A DNA stretch of 64,000 nt from Sphingomonas sp. PP-CE-3G-477 (GTDB lineage: Bacteria > Pseudomonadota > Alphaproteobacteria > Sphingomonadales > Sphingomonadaceae): positions 124,001 through 188,000 of the forward strand of contig NZ_QAOF01000004.1 of the NCBI RefSeq assembly GCF_003050745.1, in the 5' to 3' direction. The notes under the pieces are model-generated. The model was not told the DNA's origin. It saw nothing but the letters and a program-made list of their open reading frames with translations, and made no database searches. Within the stretch, counting starts at the first letter, position 1; every line of letters starts with the position of its first letter. The position numbers and the translations under genes are program-made. This document shows positions 1 to 8,274 of this stretch, piece by piece.

Positions 1-108
1 GGTGGCCGCGAACAGGCGTTCGCCGCCATAGGCGCGAATGACGTCGCCGAGCAGTTTGCCGAGGAACCGGATGTCGGAATTGTTCGCGATTGCGGGGAGG
101 CTTGCCAT
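1..108 (-). CDS. ppc: Phosphoenolpyruvate carboxylase, N-terminal fragment (runs off window)
   Basis: Only the first 36 codons are present; the gene continues beyond the left edge. The translation starts MASLPAIANNSDIRFLGK and continues with a GDVIRAYGGERLF stretch. This resembles the N-terminal part of PEP carboxylases, which carboxylate phosphoenolpyruvate to oxaloacetate to refill the TCA cycle. No catalytic residue is inside the window, so the call rests on this short N-terminal similarity alone. It lies downstream of the EF-hand and HNH genes on the same strand, separated by about 105 bases. Confidence 0.65.
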   Translation of the reverse strand, partial: MASLPAIANNSDIRFLGKLLGDVIRAYGGERLFAAT

Positions 109-213
109 GATTCCCTGCTGCGCTGCGGCAGGGATCAGGTCAACAACGAACACCGCGCGACACGCTTAAATAGTCGCTTGTTTAGCGCCTTGGACGACAG
201 ATTGTTGCACAAA

Positions 214-588
214 TCAGCGTTTGCGCGACTCCGCGCGCTCTTCCGACGTCACCGTGCCGTCGTGGTTCAGGTCCATCCGGTCGAACCAGGCGAGCGTGCC
301 TTCGCTCCACTCGATCGCGGTGATGACGCCGTCCTTGTTGCGGTCGAACGCCTTGATGCGCGTGTTGGGCGAGGGGAGTTCGTCCTTGGTGACCCGATCG
401 TCGCCGTTGCGGTCGAGCGTGCGGAAGCGGCGCTCCATGCTGGCCCCGAAATCGAGCCGCGACGTCACCGAGGGCGGCACGAAGCCGACCGCGTTGGCGT
501 CGGCCTGTGCGCGCTGCTCGTCCTTGTTGCCGCACGCGGACACCAGAATTCCCGTCGCGGCGAGCGCCGCTACCAGTTTCACTCGCAT
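214..588 (-). CDS. EF-hand calcium-binding lipoprotein
   Basis: A 124-residue protein with a lipoprotein signal peptide: a short basic start, a hydrophobic stretch, and a lipobox ending VSAC with the lipidated cysteine at residue 19. Three EF-hand-like calcium loops follow, at about residues 59-70 (DRNGDDRVTKDE), 82-93 (DRNKDGVITAIE) and 106-117 (DLNHDGTVTSEE). It is probably a membrane-anchored periplasmic calcium sensor or buffer. I chose the ATG at 588 because a GGGAG ribosome site lies just upstream and the signal peptide begins there. A longer in-frame reading would run into the HNH gene. It follows the HNH gene by 25 bases and may be co-transcribed with it. The specific partner is unknown. 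Confidence 0.85.
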   Translation of the reverse strand: MRVKLVAALAATGILVSACGNKDEQRAQADANAVGFVPPSVTSRLDFGASMERRFRTLDRNGDDRVTKDELPSPNTRIKAFDRNKDGVITAIEWSEGTLAWFDRMDLNHDGTVTSEERAESRKR

Positions 589-613
589 AGAATCTCCCGT
601 CGTATCGATGCCG

Positions 614-1192
614 TCAGGCCTCGAGTTCGATGTCCCAATAGAGCCAGTCGTGCCACGTGTCGTGCAGGTAGTTGGGGGGGAAGCTGCGGCCGTGTTCCTG
701 GAGGTGCCAGTTGGTCGGGCGGATCGCCTCGATATGCAGCGGCATCGCCGCCTGTTTCGGCGTGCGCCCGCCCTTTTTGAGGTTGCAGGGCGAGCAGGCG
801 GTGACGACGTTCTCCCACGTGGTACGACCGCCTTGCGCGCGGGGGACGACATGGTCGAAGGTGAGATCGCGCAGCTTGCCGCAATATTGGCAGGTGAACT
901 TGTCGCGCAGGAACAGGTTGAAGCGGGTGAAGGCGGGAAATTGCGACGGTCGGACGAACTGCTTGAGCGCGATCACCGAGGGCAGTTTCAGCGCGAAATT
1001 GGCGCTGCGGACTTCGCGTTCATAGGTGGCGACGATGTCGACACGGTCGAGGAACACCGCCTTGACCGCGGTTTGCCACGGCCAGACGCTGAGCGGATAG
1101 TAGGAAAGCGGCGTGTAGTCGGCATTCAGCACGAGCGCCGGACAACCATCCGGATGACGCATCAGATCGGGGTGAAACACGGCTCCTCCCAC
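614..1192 (-). CDS. HNH endonuclease family protein
   Basis: A 192-residue HNH nuclease-fold protein. The core has two zinc-type cysteine pairs, C101-xx-C104 (CQYC) and C133-xx-C136 (CSPC). Between them lie the LTFDHVVPRAQGG histidine motif (D113-H114) and the TTWENVVTAC asparagine motif. This is the stand-alone HNH_5 type common in many bacteria, often in single copy and not part of a restriction system. The N-terminal segment (ALVLNADYTPLSYYPLS) is characteristic of this conserved family. Whether it cuts DNA in vivo and for what purpose is not known. No methylase is adjacent. An internal ATG at residue 11 (MRHPDG) is an alternative start. It is divergent from gluQ, with 77 bases between them. 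Confidence 0.88.
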   Translation of the reverse strand: MGGAVFHPDLMRHPDGCPALVLNADYTPLSYYPLSVWPWQTAVKAVFLDRVDIVATYEREVRSANFALKLPSVIALKQFVRPSQFPAFTRFNLFLRDKFTCQYCGKLRDLTFDHVVPRAQGGRTTWENVVTACSPCNLKKGGRTPKQAAMPLHIEAIRPTNWHLQEHGRSFPPNYLHDTWHDWLYWDIELEA

Positions 1193-1269
1193 TCAGGCTT
1201 CGCAGAGCGCCCTATGGACGACAGCGATGACACCGCCATGACAGCACGCCGCGTGGCGGTCGGTCAAGC

Positions 1270-2115
1270 ATGCTGAGCGACGGACCGGTCGTAACGCGGT
1301 TCGCGCCGAGCCCGACGGGGCGGTTGCATCTGGGCCATGCGGTGTCGGCGATCAGGGCGCATGATTTCGCGCGGGAGCGGGGCGGGCGGTTCCTGCTGCG
1401 GATCGAGGACATCGATGGGACGCGGAGTCGGCCTGAATTCGTTGCGGGGATTTTGGAGGATCTGGCGTGGCTTGGACTTCGTTGGGACTCGCTGGTGTTT
1501 CAGTCGGAGCGGTTGGCTACGTATGATGTTGCGCTGGAGGCTTTGAAGGCGCGCGGGCTGGCTTACCCCTGTTTCTGTACGCGGGCGGAGATCGCGGCGA
1601 GCGCGTCGGCGCCGCAGGGGGATGTCGGGCCGGTCTATCCGGGGATTTGTCGCGGTCTGAGCGCGGAGGAGGTTGCTGCGCGGGGGGATGTGGCGCATTG
1701 CTGGCGGCTCGACATGGCGAAGGCTGTGGCGATTACCGGCGTGCTTGCGTGGCATGATGCGATTGCCGGGACGGTTGTCGCCGATCCGCTGGCGCAGGGA
1801 GATGTCGTGCTGGCGCGGAAGGATGCGCCGGCAAGCTATCATCTGGCGGTGACTCTGGATGATGCGGCGCAGGGGGTGACGGACGTGGTGCGCGGGGTGG
1901 ACCTGTTTGCGGCGACGGATGTGCACCGGGTGTTGCAGACTTTGCTGGGGTTGGCGGTGCCGCGCTATCATCATCATCCGCTGGTGGTGGATGCGGCGGG
2001 GCGGCGGTTGGCGAAGCGGGATGGGGCGGTGGCGCTGGCGGAGATGCGGGCGGCGGGGGAGGATGGGGTGGTGTTGGCGGCTCGGGTGCGGAGTGGGGTG
2101 ATCGCGATCGGCTAG
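1270..2115 (+). CDS. gluQ: Glutamyl-Q tRNA(Asp) synthetase
   Basis: A 281-residue truncated glutamyl-tRNA synthetase paralogue. It activates glutamate without tRNA and attaches it to queuosine at the wobble base of tRNA-Asp. The class I signature is RFAPSPTGRLHLGH (HIGH-like box at residues 20-23), and the second ATP motif is LAKRDGA (from residue 247), the degenerate KMSKS of this family. A CFC...YPGIC cysteine set matches the zinc site of GluQ. The anticodon-binding domain of GltX is absent, as expected at this length. Codons are strongly G-ending (for example gcg, cgg, ggg), in line with the G-rich plus strand of the first 14 kb. The ATG at 1270 lacks an obvious ribosome site, so the start is slightly uncertain. 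Confidence 0.93.
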   Translation: MLSDGPVVTRFAPSPTGRLHLGHAVSAIRAHDFARERGGRFLLRIEDIDGTRSRPEFVAGILEDLAWLGLRWDSLVFQSERLATYDVALEALKARGLAYPCFCTRAEIAASASAPQGDVGPVYPGICRGLSAEEVAARGDVAHCWRLDMAKAVAITGVLAWHDAIAGTVVADPLAQGDVVLARKDAPASYHLAVTLDDAAQGVTDVVRGVDLFAATDVHRVLQTLLGLAVPRYHHHPLVVDAAGRRLAKRDGAVALAEMRAAGEDGVVLAARVRSGVIAIG

Positions 2116-2204
2116 CGGAGGCCGGGTGAACGCATGACCGGATTGGTGCCAATATCCTTCGAACACGGTGCGGTCGCCAACGCAGCGTAGCCTGCAATTC
2201 CTTG

Positions 2205-2258
2205 TTCTCCCGCGAAGGCGGGAGTCCAGACTGGGTCCCCGCCTTCGCGGGGAAACAT
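2205..2258. repeat. Intergenic palindromic repeat, short family B
   Basis: A 54-base element: a left arm CTCCCGCGAAGGCGGGAG, a core reading AGACTGGG, and a right arm CCCCGCCTTCGCGGGG, then AAACA. Each arm folds on itself and the two arms also pair. Near-identical copies lie at 10435, 46007 and 58545, with an inverted copy at 29135. It occupies the gap between the convergent gluQ and DUF3147 genes. Confidence 0.85.
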
Positions 2259-2286
2259 GGTGGAAGCGCGGTGTCCTCTCAGTACC

Positions 2287-2392
2287 ACCACCCCGGCGGA
2301 GGCCGGGGCCCAATTGGGGGACGGTGATAATGAGGCTTATCGCTTAGTACCTCGGCCTTCCCAATTGGGTCCCGGCCTTCGCCGGGGTGGTG
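2287..2392. repeat. Intergenic palindromic repeat, family A
   Basis: About 106 bases bounded by ACCCCGGCGGAGGCCGGGG and the inverted CCCCGGCCTTCGCCGGGGT-type arm. Inner arms read CCCAATTGGG on both sides of a variable centre of about 45 bases. The same design recurs at 23747, 31418, 41728, 46095, 54166 and 58406. It could form a long hairpin on either transcript and may end transcription of both convergent neighbours. Confidence 0.85.
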
Positions 2393-2413
2393 CTCTTGCT
2401 CGGAGTAGGTGCC

Positions 2414-2764
2414 CTAAAGCTCGATCCCTAGCCTTGGCGCGGCCCACGTCATCGCGACATACAGCGCGATCGTCAGCACGCACCCTGCCACCAGCGACAC
2501 CCAGAACGGCGCACCATGTCGCAGCATCGCCGGGATCAGCAGGAACATCGGCAGCGACGGCAGCACGTACCAGAAGGTCGCGCCGGCGTGCGCGGCCATC
2601 GTCCGCGGGTCGGGCTTGTCGCGCCAGAGCCAGATCATGCCGAGCACCGACACCAGCGGCAGCGACGCCACGAGCGCGCCGAAGCCGGGATAGCGCTTGG
2701 CGATCTCCGACGCGGCGGCGATAAGAATGCCGGAAATCAGGGCTTTCAACGTCAAGTATAACAT
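2414..2764 (-). CDS. DUF3147-family membrane protein
   Basis: A 116-residue, very hydrophobic protein with about four membrane helices (roughly residues 3-20, 28-46, 65-82 and 88-108). The N-terminal pattern LKALISGILIAAASEIAKR followed by GALVASLPLVSVLGMIWL matches the small DUF3147 inner-membrane family. The function of that family is not known. It stands alone on the minus strand, convergent with gluQ and divergent from the HIG1 gene at 2848, with an 83-base shared upstream region. Its 3' gap is filled with two palindromic repeats. Confidence 0.8.
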   Translation of the reverse strand: MLYLTLKALISGILIAAASEIAKRYPGFGALVASLPLVSVLGMIWLWRDKPDPRTMAAHAGATFWYVLPSLPMFLLIPAMLRHGAPFWVSLVAGCVLTIALYVAMTWAAPRLGIEL

Positions 2765-2847
2765 GCAGCATTTGCACGCATCACGAAGGGTTCCGCAACA
2801 CTGCTACGGCCATTGCTAGCAGCATCCGGTGCGCTTACATTCCTTTC

Positions 2848-3078
2848 ATGAACACATTCCTCGTCATCCTCCTGATCGCGGCGATGATCGCGACCGTCGT
2901 GGCCCTGGTGCGGGGCGTCGTGTCGTTCCTGCAGGAGGGGACGGCGCAGGTCCGCGACCGCAATGGCCCGAGCGCGGCGTCGCTGAAATCGAATCGGATG
3001 ATGCAGCAGCGGATCTTCTTCCAGGCGCTTGCGATCCTGATCGTCGTCGTGATCCTGTTCGCGGCGGGACGGAACTAG
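2848..3078 (+). CDS. HIG1-domain twin transmembrane small protein
   Basis: A 76-residue protein with two membrane helices (about residues 3-25 and 52-72) separated by a charged loop containing SNRMMQQRIFFQ. The RxxxQxxxF arrangement is typical of the HIG1 (hypoxia-induced gene 1) domain. Relatives in mitochondria assist respiratory supercomplex or cytochrome oxidase assembly. The bacterial copies are presumed membrane proteins with a similar role, which is inference. In alphaproteobacteria this gene commonly sits directly before the cobalamin adenosyltransferase gene, as here. The gap to that gene carries a palindromic repeat. Confidence 0.8.
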   Translation: MNTFLVILLIAAMIATVVALVRGVVSFLQEGTAQVRDRNGPSAASLKSNRMMQQRIFFQALAILIVVVILFAAGRN

Positions 3079-3133
3079 GAAAGGGACTGCCCCACTCACG
3101 GGGTTCGGCCACTTCCGTAGTCGATGTGCGTCC

Positions 3134-3213
3134 GTCATTCTGACGAAAGTCAGGATCAAGAGTAATTAGCGACGCGCTCCGGGCTCTGGTTCCTGACTTT
3201 CGTCAGGACGACG
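3134..3213. repeat. Intergenic palindromic repeat, family C
   Basis: Arms CGTCATTCTGACGAAAGTC and the inverted GACTTTCGTCAGGACGACG enclose about 40 unrelated bases. A second copy lies at 27275. It fills the 158-base gap between the HIG1 and adenosyltransferase genes. Confidence 0.8.
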
Positions 3214-3236
3214 AGGCCTAGTGTTGGTGGATAAAA

Positions 3237-3821
3237 ATGGTCAAGCTCAACAAGATCTACACGCGAACGGGTGACGACGGCACGACGGGGCTGGTAGACG
3301 GGTCGCGCGTGTCGAAGGCGAGCGCGCTTATGCAGGCGATCGGCGATGTCGACGAAGCGAACTCCGCGATCGGCTTGGCGGTGGTGGCGCTTGGCGACGA
3401 TCCGCTCGCCACCGCGCTGGAGCGGATTCAGAACGACCTTTTCGATCTTGGTGCCGACCTTGCGACGCCTGCAACCGACGACGGATTTGCACCGTCGGAG
3501 ATGGTGCTGCGGATCGTGCCGGCGCAGGTCGAGCGGCTGGAGCGTGAGATCGATGCGATGAACGCGCACCTTGCGCCGTTGCGGAGCTTCATCCTGCCGG
3601 GCGGATCGCCGCAGGCCGCCGCGCTGCATCTGGCGCGGGCGATTTCGCGGCGCGCGGAGCGATCCGCGGTCGCGGCGACGCACGATATGCCGCTGAATCC
3701 GGCGGCATTAGCGTATGTTAACCGGCTATCCGATTTCCTGTTCGTGGCGTCGCGGGCGGTGAACCAAAACGGCGCCGGCGACGTTCTATGGCGACCGGGG
3801 GCTACGCGCGCGCAGGCGTGA
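3237..3821 (+). CDS. pduO: Cob(I)alamin adenosyltransferase, PduO type
   Basis: A 194-residue PduO-family enzyme that moves the adenosyl group of ATP onto cob(I)alamin to give coenzyme B12. The N-terminal ATP-binding signature is KIYTRTGDDGTTGLVDG (residues about 5-21). The conserved GDVDEANSAIG, IQNDLFDLGADLATP and FILPGG segments follow. The C-terminal helix carries ARAISRRAERSAV and YVNRLSDFLFVASR, both hallmarks of the family. Length fits the usual 185-200 residues. It follows the HIG1 gene and precedes egtB by 48 bases. No corrin-ring biosynthesis gene is nearby, so it may work in vitamin salvage. Confidence 0.95.
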   Translation: MVKLNKIYTRTGDDGTTGLVDGSRVSKASALMQAIGDVDEANSAIGLAVVALGDDPLATALERIQNDLFDLGADLATPATDDGFAPSEMVLRIVPAQVERLEREIDAMNAHLAPLRSFILPGGSPQAAALHLARAISRRAERSAVAATHDMPLNPAALAYVNRLSDFLFVASRAVNQNGAGDVLWRPGATRAQA

Positions 3822-3869
3822 TCGGCGTTCGCGCGTTGCCGTACTCGGCGACGCATTGAAGGATAACCG

Positions 3870-5138
3870 ATGCCTCAGCCTATTCGTCCCGAACTCACCC
3901 CCGCTCACTCGTCGGATTTTAGCGAGCGCTTCTCGGCTGTACGCGCGTTGTCGCTGGCGCTGGCCGCGCCGCTGTCGGATGCCGATGCGACGGTGCAGTC
4001 GATGGACGACGCGTCGCCGACCAAGTGGCATCTGGCGCATACGACGTGGTTTTTCGAGACCTTCGTATTGCGCGATCATGTCGATGGTTATGCGCTGCAC
4101 GACGAGCGGTTTCCGTTCCTGTTCAACAGCTATTACGAGGCCGAGGGGCAGCGCCATGCGCGCGATCGGCGCGGGATGGTGACGCGGCCGTCGCTCGACG
4201 AGGTGCGGGCGTACCGCGCGCATGTCGATGCGGCGCTGCTCGATGCGCTGCCGGGGTTGTCGGCGGATGCGCAGGCGTTGGTTGCGCTCGGGTGTCATCA
4301 CGAGGAGCAGCACCAGGAATTGCTGGTGACGGATATCCTCCACATGTTTTCCGAAAACCCGCTGGAGCCCGCGATGTGGCCGGCGCCGCGGAAAGTGCCG
4401 GTCGCGATGCCGGGGCCGATCGGCTGGATTGCGCGCGAGAGCGGGATCGTCGAGGTCGGGCATGACGGCGACGGGTTCGCGTTCGATTGCGAGGGACCGC
4501 GGCACGCTGCCCTGCTCGTGCCGCATGCGATCGCCGACCGGACCGTGACGAACGGCGAGTGGGCGGCGTTCATTGCGGATGGCGGCTATACCGAAGCGCG
4601 GCATTGGCTGGCGGATGGCTGGGCGTGGGTGAAGGCCGAGGGCATCGTCGCGCCGCTGTATTGGGAGCAGGGCGAGGCGGGCTGGACGCGGTTCGGTCTC
4701 GACGGCCGACGCGCGATCGATCCGGCGGCGCCGGTGACGCATGTGAGCTTCTTCGAGGCGGATGCGTATGCGAGCTGGGCTGGTGCACGACTGCCGACCG
4801 AGTTCGAATGGGAAGCGGCCGCGGCGTCGCATGATGCGCGCGGCGGCAACCAGATGGACGTGGCAGGGCCGGTCGAGCCTCGGCCTGCGGCAAATGGCCC
4901 GGCGTTTTTCGGCGATGTCTGGGAATGGACCGGCAGCGCGTACCGCCCTTATCCCGGTTTCGTGACCGCGGCCGGCGCCGTCGGCGAATACAACGGCAAG
5001 TTCATGAGTTCGCAGTTCATCCTGCGCGGTGGCAGTTGTGCCACGCCGCGTGGCCATGCCCGGCCGAGCTACCGCAATTTCTTTTATCCGCATCAACGGT
5101 GGCAGTTCACCGGCGTGCGTCTCGCGAAAGATATCTGA
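3870..5138 (+). CDS. egtB: Ergothioneine biosynthesis sulfoxide synthase EgtB
   Basis: A 422-residue non-haem iron enzyme that joins trimethylhistidine (hercynine) to cysteine or gamma-glutamylcysteine with oxygen. The N-terminal DinB-like part contains SPTKWHLAHTTWFFETF and the iron-binding HHEEQHQE (residues 143-150, an H-x3-H-x-E pattern). The C-terminal half is the formylglycine-generating-enzyme fold, with WEWTGSAYRPYPGF, FILRGGSCATPRGHARPSYR and a final FTGVRLAKD. The length is typical. The stop codon overlaps the egtD start by one base, so translation is probably coupled. Local egtC or egtE genes are absent; many proteobacteria rely on EgtB and EgtD only, with other enzymes supplied elsewhere. 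Confidence 0.95.
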   Translation: MPQPIRPELTPAHSSDFSERFSAVRALSLALAAPLSDADATVQSMDDASPTKWHLAHTTWFFETFVLRDHVDGYALHDERFPFLFNSYYEAEGQRHARDRRGMVTRPSLDEVRAYRAHVDAALLDALPGLSADAQALVALGCHHEEQHQELLVTDILHMFSENPLEPAMWPAPRKVPVAMPGPIGWIARESGIVEVGHDGDGFAFDCEGPRHAALLVPHAIADRTVTNGEWAAFIADGGYTEARHWLADGWAWVKAEGIVAPLYWEQGEAGWTRFGLDGRRAIDPAAPVTHVSFFEADAYASWAGARLPTEFEWEAAAASHDARGGNQMDVAGPVEPRPAANGPAFFGDVWEWTGSAYRPYPGFVTAAGAVGEYNGKFMSSQFILRGGSCATPRGHARPSYRNFFYPHQRWQFTGVRLAKDI

Positions 5139-6115
5139 TGTTGAAGCCTGAGATCGAGGACGGCCAGCAGACGCTCGCCGATCCGCAATTCCGTGCGGAC
5201 GTGCTGGACGGCCTCGCGCGGCGGCCGCGGGCGATCCCGGCGCGGTGGTTCTATGACCGGCGCGGCTCGGAGTTGTTCGAGAAGATCACCGATCTGCCCG
5301 AATATTATCCGACTCGGACCGAGCGCTCGATCCTTGAGACCGCGTGCCCGGAAGTCGCGACGCTTGCAGGCGAGGGCCGTGCGGTCGTCGAGTTCGGGTC
5401 GGGATCGTCGACCAAGACTCCGGTCCTGCTCGATGCCGTGGCGCCGTCGGTCTATGTGCCGATCGATATTTCGGGCGATTTCCTGCGCGAGTCGTCGAAG
5501 GTGCTGGGCGAGCAGTTTCCGGACCTGCTGGTCCTGCCGTTCGAGGCGGACTTCATGCGGCCGTTGAGCCTGCCGAAGACGATCGCGGATACGCCGAAGC
5601 TCGGCTTCTTTCCGGGGTCGACGATCGGCAACATGATCCCACTGATGGCGGTCGACCTGCTGCGGGCTATGCGCACGTCGCTCGGCGTGGGGGCGATGCT
5701 GTTGATCGGGATGGACCGGATCAAAAGCGAGGACGTGCTGGTGCCGGCGTATGACGATGCGCAGGGCGTGACGGCGGCGTTCAACCTGAACCTGCTCGAG
5801 CGGATCAATCGCGAGCTGGACGGCGATATTCCGGTCGACGCGTTCCGGCACAAAGCCGTGTGGAACGACGATCGCGCGCGGATTGAAATGCATCTGGAGG
5901 CGGTGCGCGACGTCGCGTTTACCGTCGATGGGCGGTCGTTCGAAATGACTGCGGGCGAGACGATACACACCGAAAATTCGCATAAGTATGGCGCGCGGGA
6001 TGCGCGGATCCTGCTGCGGTCGGGCGGGTGGACGCCGGTGGCGGCGTGGACCGATCCCGAGGGTCTCTTCGGCGTGTATCTGGCAGAGGCTCAGGTGGAG
6101 CGGCCGGCACCCTGA
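5138..6115 (+). CDS. egtD: L-histidine N-alpha-methyltransferase EgtD
   Basis: A 325-residue SAM-dependent enzyme that trimethylates histidine to hercynine, the first step of ergothioneine synthesis. It has the family's opening PARWFYDRRGSELFEKITDLPEYYPTR-type region (about residues 30-57). The SAM-binding loop is VVEFGSGSSTKT, followed by YVPIDISGDFL, FFPGSTIGNM and LIGMDRIK. The C-terminal ENSHKY motif binds substrate. The start is fixed by the overlap TGATG with egtB. A strong hairpin terminator follows at 6173. The pair is therefore a clean two-gene operon. Confidence 0.96.
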   Translation: MLKPEIEDGQQTLADPQFRADVLDGLARRPRAIPARWFYDRRGSELFEKITDLPEYYPTRTERSILETACPEVATLAGEGRAVVEFGSGSSTKTPVLLDAVAPSVYVPIDISGDFLRESSKVLGEQFPDLLVLPFEADFMRPLSLPKTIADTPKLGFFPGSTIGNMIPLMAVDLLRAMRTSLGVGAMLLIGMDRIKSEDVLVPAYDDAQGVTAAFNLNLLERINRELDGDIPVDAFRHKAVWNDDRARIEMHLEAVRDVAFTVDGRSFEMTAGETIHTENSHKYGARDARILLRSGGWTPVAAWTDPEGLFGVYLAEAQVERPAP

Positions 6116-6172
6116 CTTAGAGTGGGCTAAAACTTCGGGCTGAGGCCTGCGGAAGTCGGTGGACATATTAAG

Positions 6173-6208
6173 TGCCTCGTATCGAGTTGATACGAGGCAT
6201 TCTTTTTT
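6173..6208 (+). terminator. Rho-independent terminator after egtBD
   Basis: A perfect 11-base-pair stem, TGCCTCGTATC with GATACGAGGCA (6173-6183 and 6189-6199), has a 5-base loop and is followed by TTCTTTTTT. It ends the egtBD transcript. The minus-strand gene that stops at 6211 reads into the same stem, but there is no T tract on that side. Confidence 0.92.
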
Positions 6209-6210
6209 GA

Positions 6211-6927
6211 TCAGGCTTTCTCGACACGAAACTTGAACAGGTGCTTCTCGCCGTTCAACTCGACCGCAAGAACCACCATTTCCCCGACCTTCGCCGTCTT
6301 CAGCTTCGAGCAGATGATGCGCCCGCCATACCCGCTCTCCGGGTCTAGCGTGGTCGTCTGGACATACTCGTCGTTGAGCATCTCGAGCGTCTTGTTCAGG
6401 CCGATCTGGCTTAGCGCGATCGCACCGCCGCCGGCGGCAACGGAAGCGAGCTGTCCATCGCTAAGGCCTGGGCGATCGATGACGGTGCGGTAGACACGGC
6501 CGCCCGGGGCGTAGGTCGTCACCGTCGTGTCGTTGTTCTGCGCTGCGGCAGCGGCACCGGCGAGCATCGCGTAGCCGATCTGCGACCACATCGCGCGCTT
6601 CTTCGTCTTCGACTCCACCTGTTCCTTGGTGAAGACGGGCAGCATCTCGGTTCCATAGGAGAACGACATGTTTTCGACGCCTACGTTGATCGGCGCTTTC
6701 GACTTGTTGTAGACCGCGACCCGGAACGTCAGGCTTCCGTGATCGAGACCCGGCAGGGGAACGACGCGGACGGCAGCCTGCTGATCGGGCAGGTCCTCCT
6801 CGATCGTCGGCACGCCGCGATCGAAGCGAACGACTTGTGCAGATGTCGGTGCCGGCTTGATCTCGAGTTTTGCGAACGCAGGCGTAGCCGTCAGCGCTAA
6901 CGCGCTGAATATAAACAAAGTCTTCAT
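6211..6927 (-). CDS. Exported protein of unknown function
   Basis: A 238-residue protein with a clear signal peptide (MKTLFIFSALALTATPAFA, cleavage about residue 19). The mature part starts with charged and beta-rich sequence (LPGLDHGSLTFRVAVYNKSKAPINVGVENMS), suggesting an immunoglobulin-like fold. A short hydrophobic alanine-rich stretch near residues 117-130 and another near 165-175 follow, and the end (VVLAVELNGEKHLFKFRVEKA) is again beta-rich. I do not recognise a family. A GGGGGC ribosome site precedes the ATG. The upstream region is unusually AT-rich for this window and carries a small perfect hairpin at 6943-6960. Confidence 0.75.
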   Translation of the reverse strand: MKTLFIFSALALTATPAFAKLEIKPAPTSAQVVRFDRGVPTIEEDLPDQQAAVRVVPLPGLDHGSLTFRVAVYNKSKAPINVGVENMSFSYGTEMLPVFTKEQVESKTKKRAMWSQIGYAMLAGAAAAAQNNDTTVTTYAPGGRVYRTVIDRPGLSDGQLASVAAGGGAIALSQIGLNKTLEMLNDEYVQTTTLDPESGYGGRIICSKLKTAKVGEMVVLAVELNGEKHLFKFRVEKA

Positions 6928-6942
6928 TATGCCCCCATGTAC

Positions 6943-6960
6943 CGTGGATCCCCATCCACG
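6943..6960 (-). promoter_or_regulatory. Perfect hairpin in the 5' leader of the exported-protein gene
   Basis: CGTGGAT and ATCCACG (7 perfect base pairs) flank a CCCC loop, 16 bases upstream of the start codon on the minus strand. The 120 bases beyond are markedly AT-rich and probably hold the promoter, but I cannot pick convincing -35 and -10 boxes. Function unknown; it may control translation or mRNA stability. Confidence 0.4.
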
Positions 6961-7087
6961 TTGGGCGCTCTTATCATAAGCTAATACGGAGCATCAATGT
7001 AGCAATGCTTACAATTGTTAATCGGTTTTGGTTTCAATTTGAGGATGCCAAGTAAGTCGGCGTGGATGCGTAAAGTTTTTAGTCGGT

Positions 7088-8203
7088 TTATTTGCGCACG
7101 ACCTTCGCGCGCCAGGTCGTGATGTAGTCGATGTTGCCGCGGCATTCGCTCATGTCGGCTTGTTCGGAGAGGCGGAAGCGGGTGGCGTCCCAGACGAAGC
7201 TCTGGTGCGAGCCGCAGTCGCCGAGACCTCGGCCCTTGGCGTAGCTGGTCAGGATGCCGTTCTTGAAGTCGCCGTTGATGATGCTCTTTACGCGGGTGCC
7301 GGTGTCCGCGCCGGTCGCTTCGAAGCCTGCGGGGGCGTCGAGTTGGGCTGGGGTGATGCTGGCGCCGTCGACGATGAAGAGCGCGCTGATCAGGTTATAG
7401 GCGCCGGTCGAGCAGGGGAAGATCACCAGCGACTTGCCGCCGCCGAGCGCGTGCGTTTCGGGGGTGAAGCCTTCGAGGTCGCAGGTGGCGCGTTTGCGGA
7501 GTGCTGCGACCTGGGTGGCGGTGAGCTTTGCGGCGCTGCCCGATGGCGCGATCGCGGCGATGACCGGGAGCGGCGGTGTGGGGGCGGTCGACGTGGCGGG
7601 GCCCTTGGCGACGATCGCGTCGATGCTGCGGGCGCGGCCTTGTTGCGCGTCGATGTAGCGGAGCGCGGCGGCGGCGCCTTTCAGCGAGAGGGTGGCGAGC
7701 GTACCGCCATTTGCATCGAGGATTTTGAGCGACTGGGCGTTGGCGATGGCGGCGGCGAGCGCGGTGGCGTCGCGCAGGGCTATGGGTTTGCCGTCGACCG
7801 AGAAGCTGGCGGGCGGGCGCTTGGTGGCGGCCTGGTCGTTGCGGGTTTCCAGCGCCAGCGAGATCTTGCCGCCGCCGCGCGATGCCGCGCCGGGCTCGCG
7901 TGTGAGGTTGAGCGTGATCATGTCGCCGCCGCCAGCCTCGGGTAGGAGCGAGGCTAGCGTGCAGCGGAGCGTGTTGTCGCAGCCGACGGTCCATTCGGTG
8001 AAGGTCTTCAGCACGCCCGGCTTTGGGGGCGTGTGCGAGTCGGTGGCGGGGGTTGGCTGGGGTGTCGTCGGCGTGGCGGGGGCTGGCTCGGTTGTTGGCA
8101 CCGTCTCCGCCTTGGGCTGGGGTGCGGGCTGGCTCGGCGAACAGGCTGCGAGCGGCAGCGCGACGAGGGGGCCGAGGGCGGAAAAGATCGGTTTGCACAG
8201 CAT
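7088..8203 (-). CDS. DUF1176-family lipoprotein
   Basis: A 371-residue exported protein with a lipobox (LPLAAC, cysteine about residue 21). A low-complexity proline- and threonine-rich linker follows (residues about 22-62). The folded part begins FTEWTVGCDNTLRCTLASL, the recognisable start of DUF1176 domains, which occur in many sphingomonads and other proteobacteria. It carries paired cysteines likely to form disulfides (CDNTLRC, near CDLEGF and FPCSTG, and GDCGSHQ and MSECRG). Function of the family is not established. It is a single gene with about 160 bases upstream of its 3' neighbour. It is divergent from the dehydrogenase gene at 8275. Confidence 0.82.
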   Translation of the reverse strand: MLCKPIFSALGPLVALPLAACSPSQPAPQPKAETVPTTEPAPATPTTPQPTPATDSHTPPKPGVLKTFTEWTVGCDNTLRCTLASLLPEAGGGDMITLNLTREPGAASRGGGKISLALETRNDQAATKRPPASFSVDGKPIALRDATALAAAIANAQSLKILDANGGTLATLSLKGAAAALRYIDAQQGRARSIDAIVAKGPATSTAPTPPLPVIAAIAPSGSAAKLTATQVAALRKRATCDLEGFTPETHALGGGKSLVIFPCSTGAYNLISALFIVDGASITPAQLDAPAGFEATGADTGTRVKSIINGDFKNGILTSYAKGRGLGDCGSHQSFVWDATRFRLSEQADMSECRGNIDYITTWRAKVVRK

Positions 8204-8274
8204 TGTTGCAGTCTAGCGCTCTGGCTGCGCGGGGAAAAGCGGCTAGGGAGGGGGCAACAAATCAGGAGAGTGAT

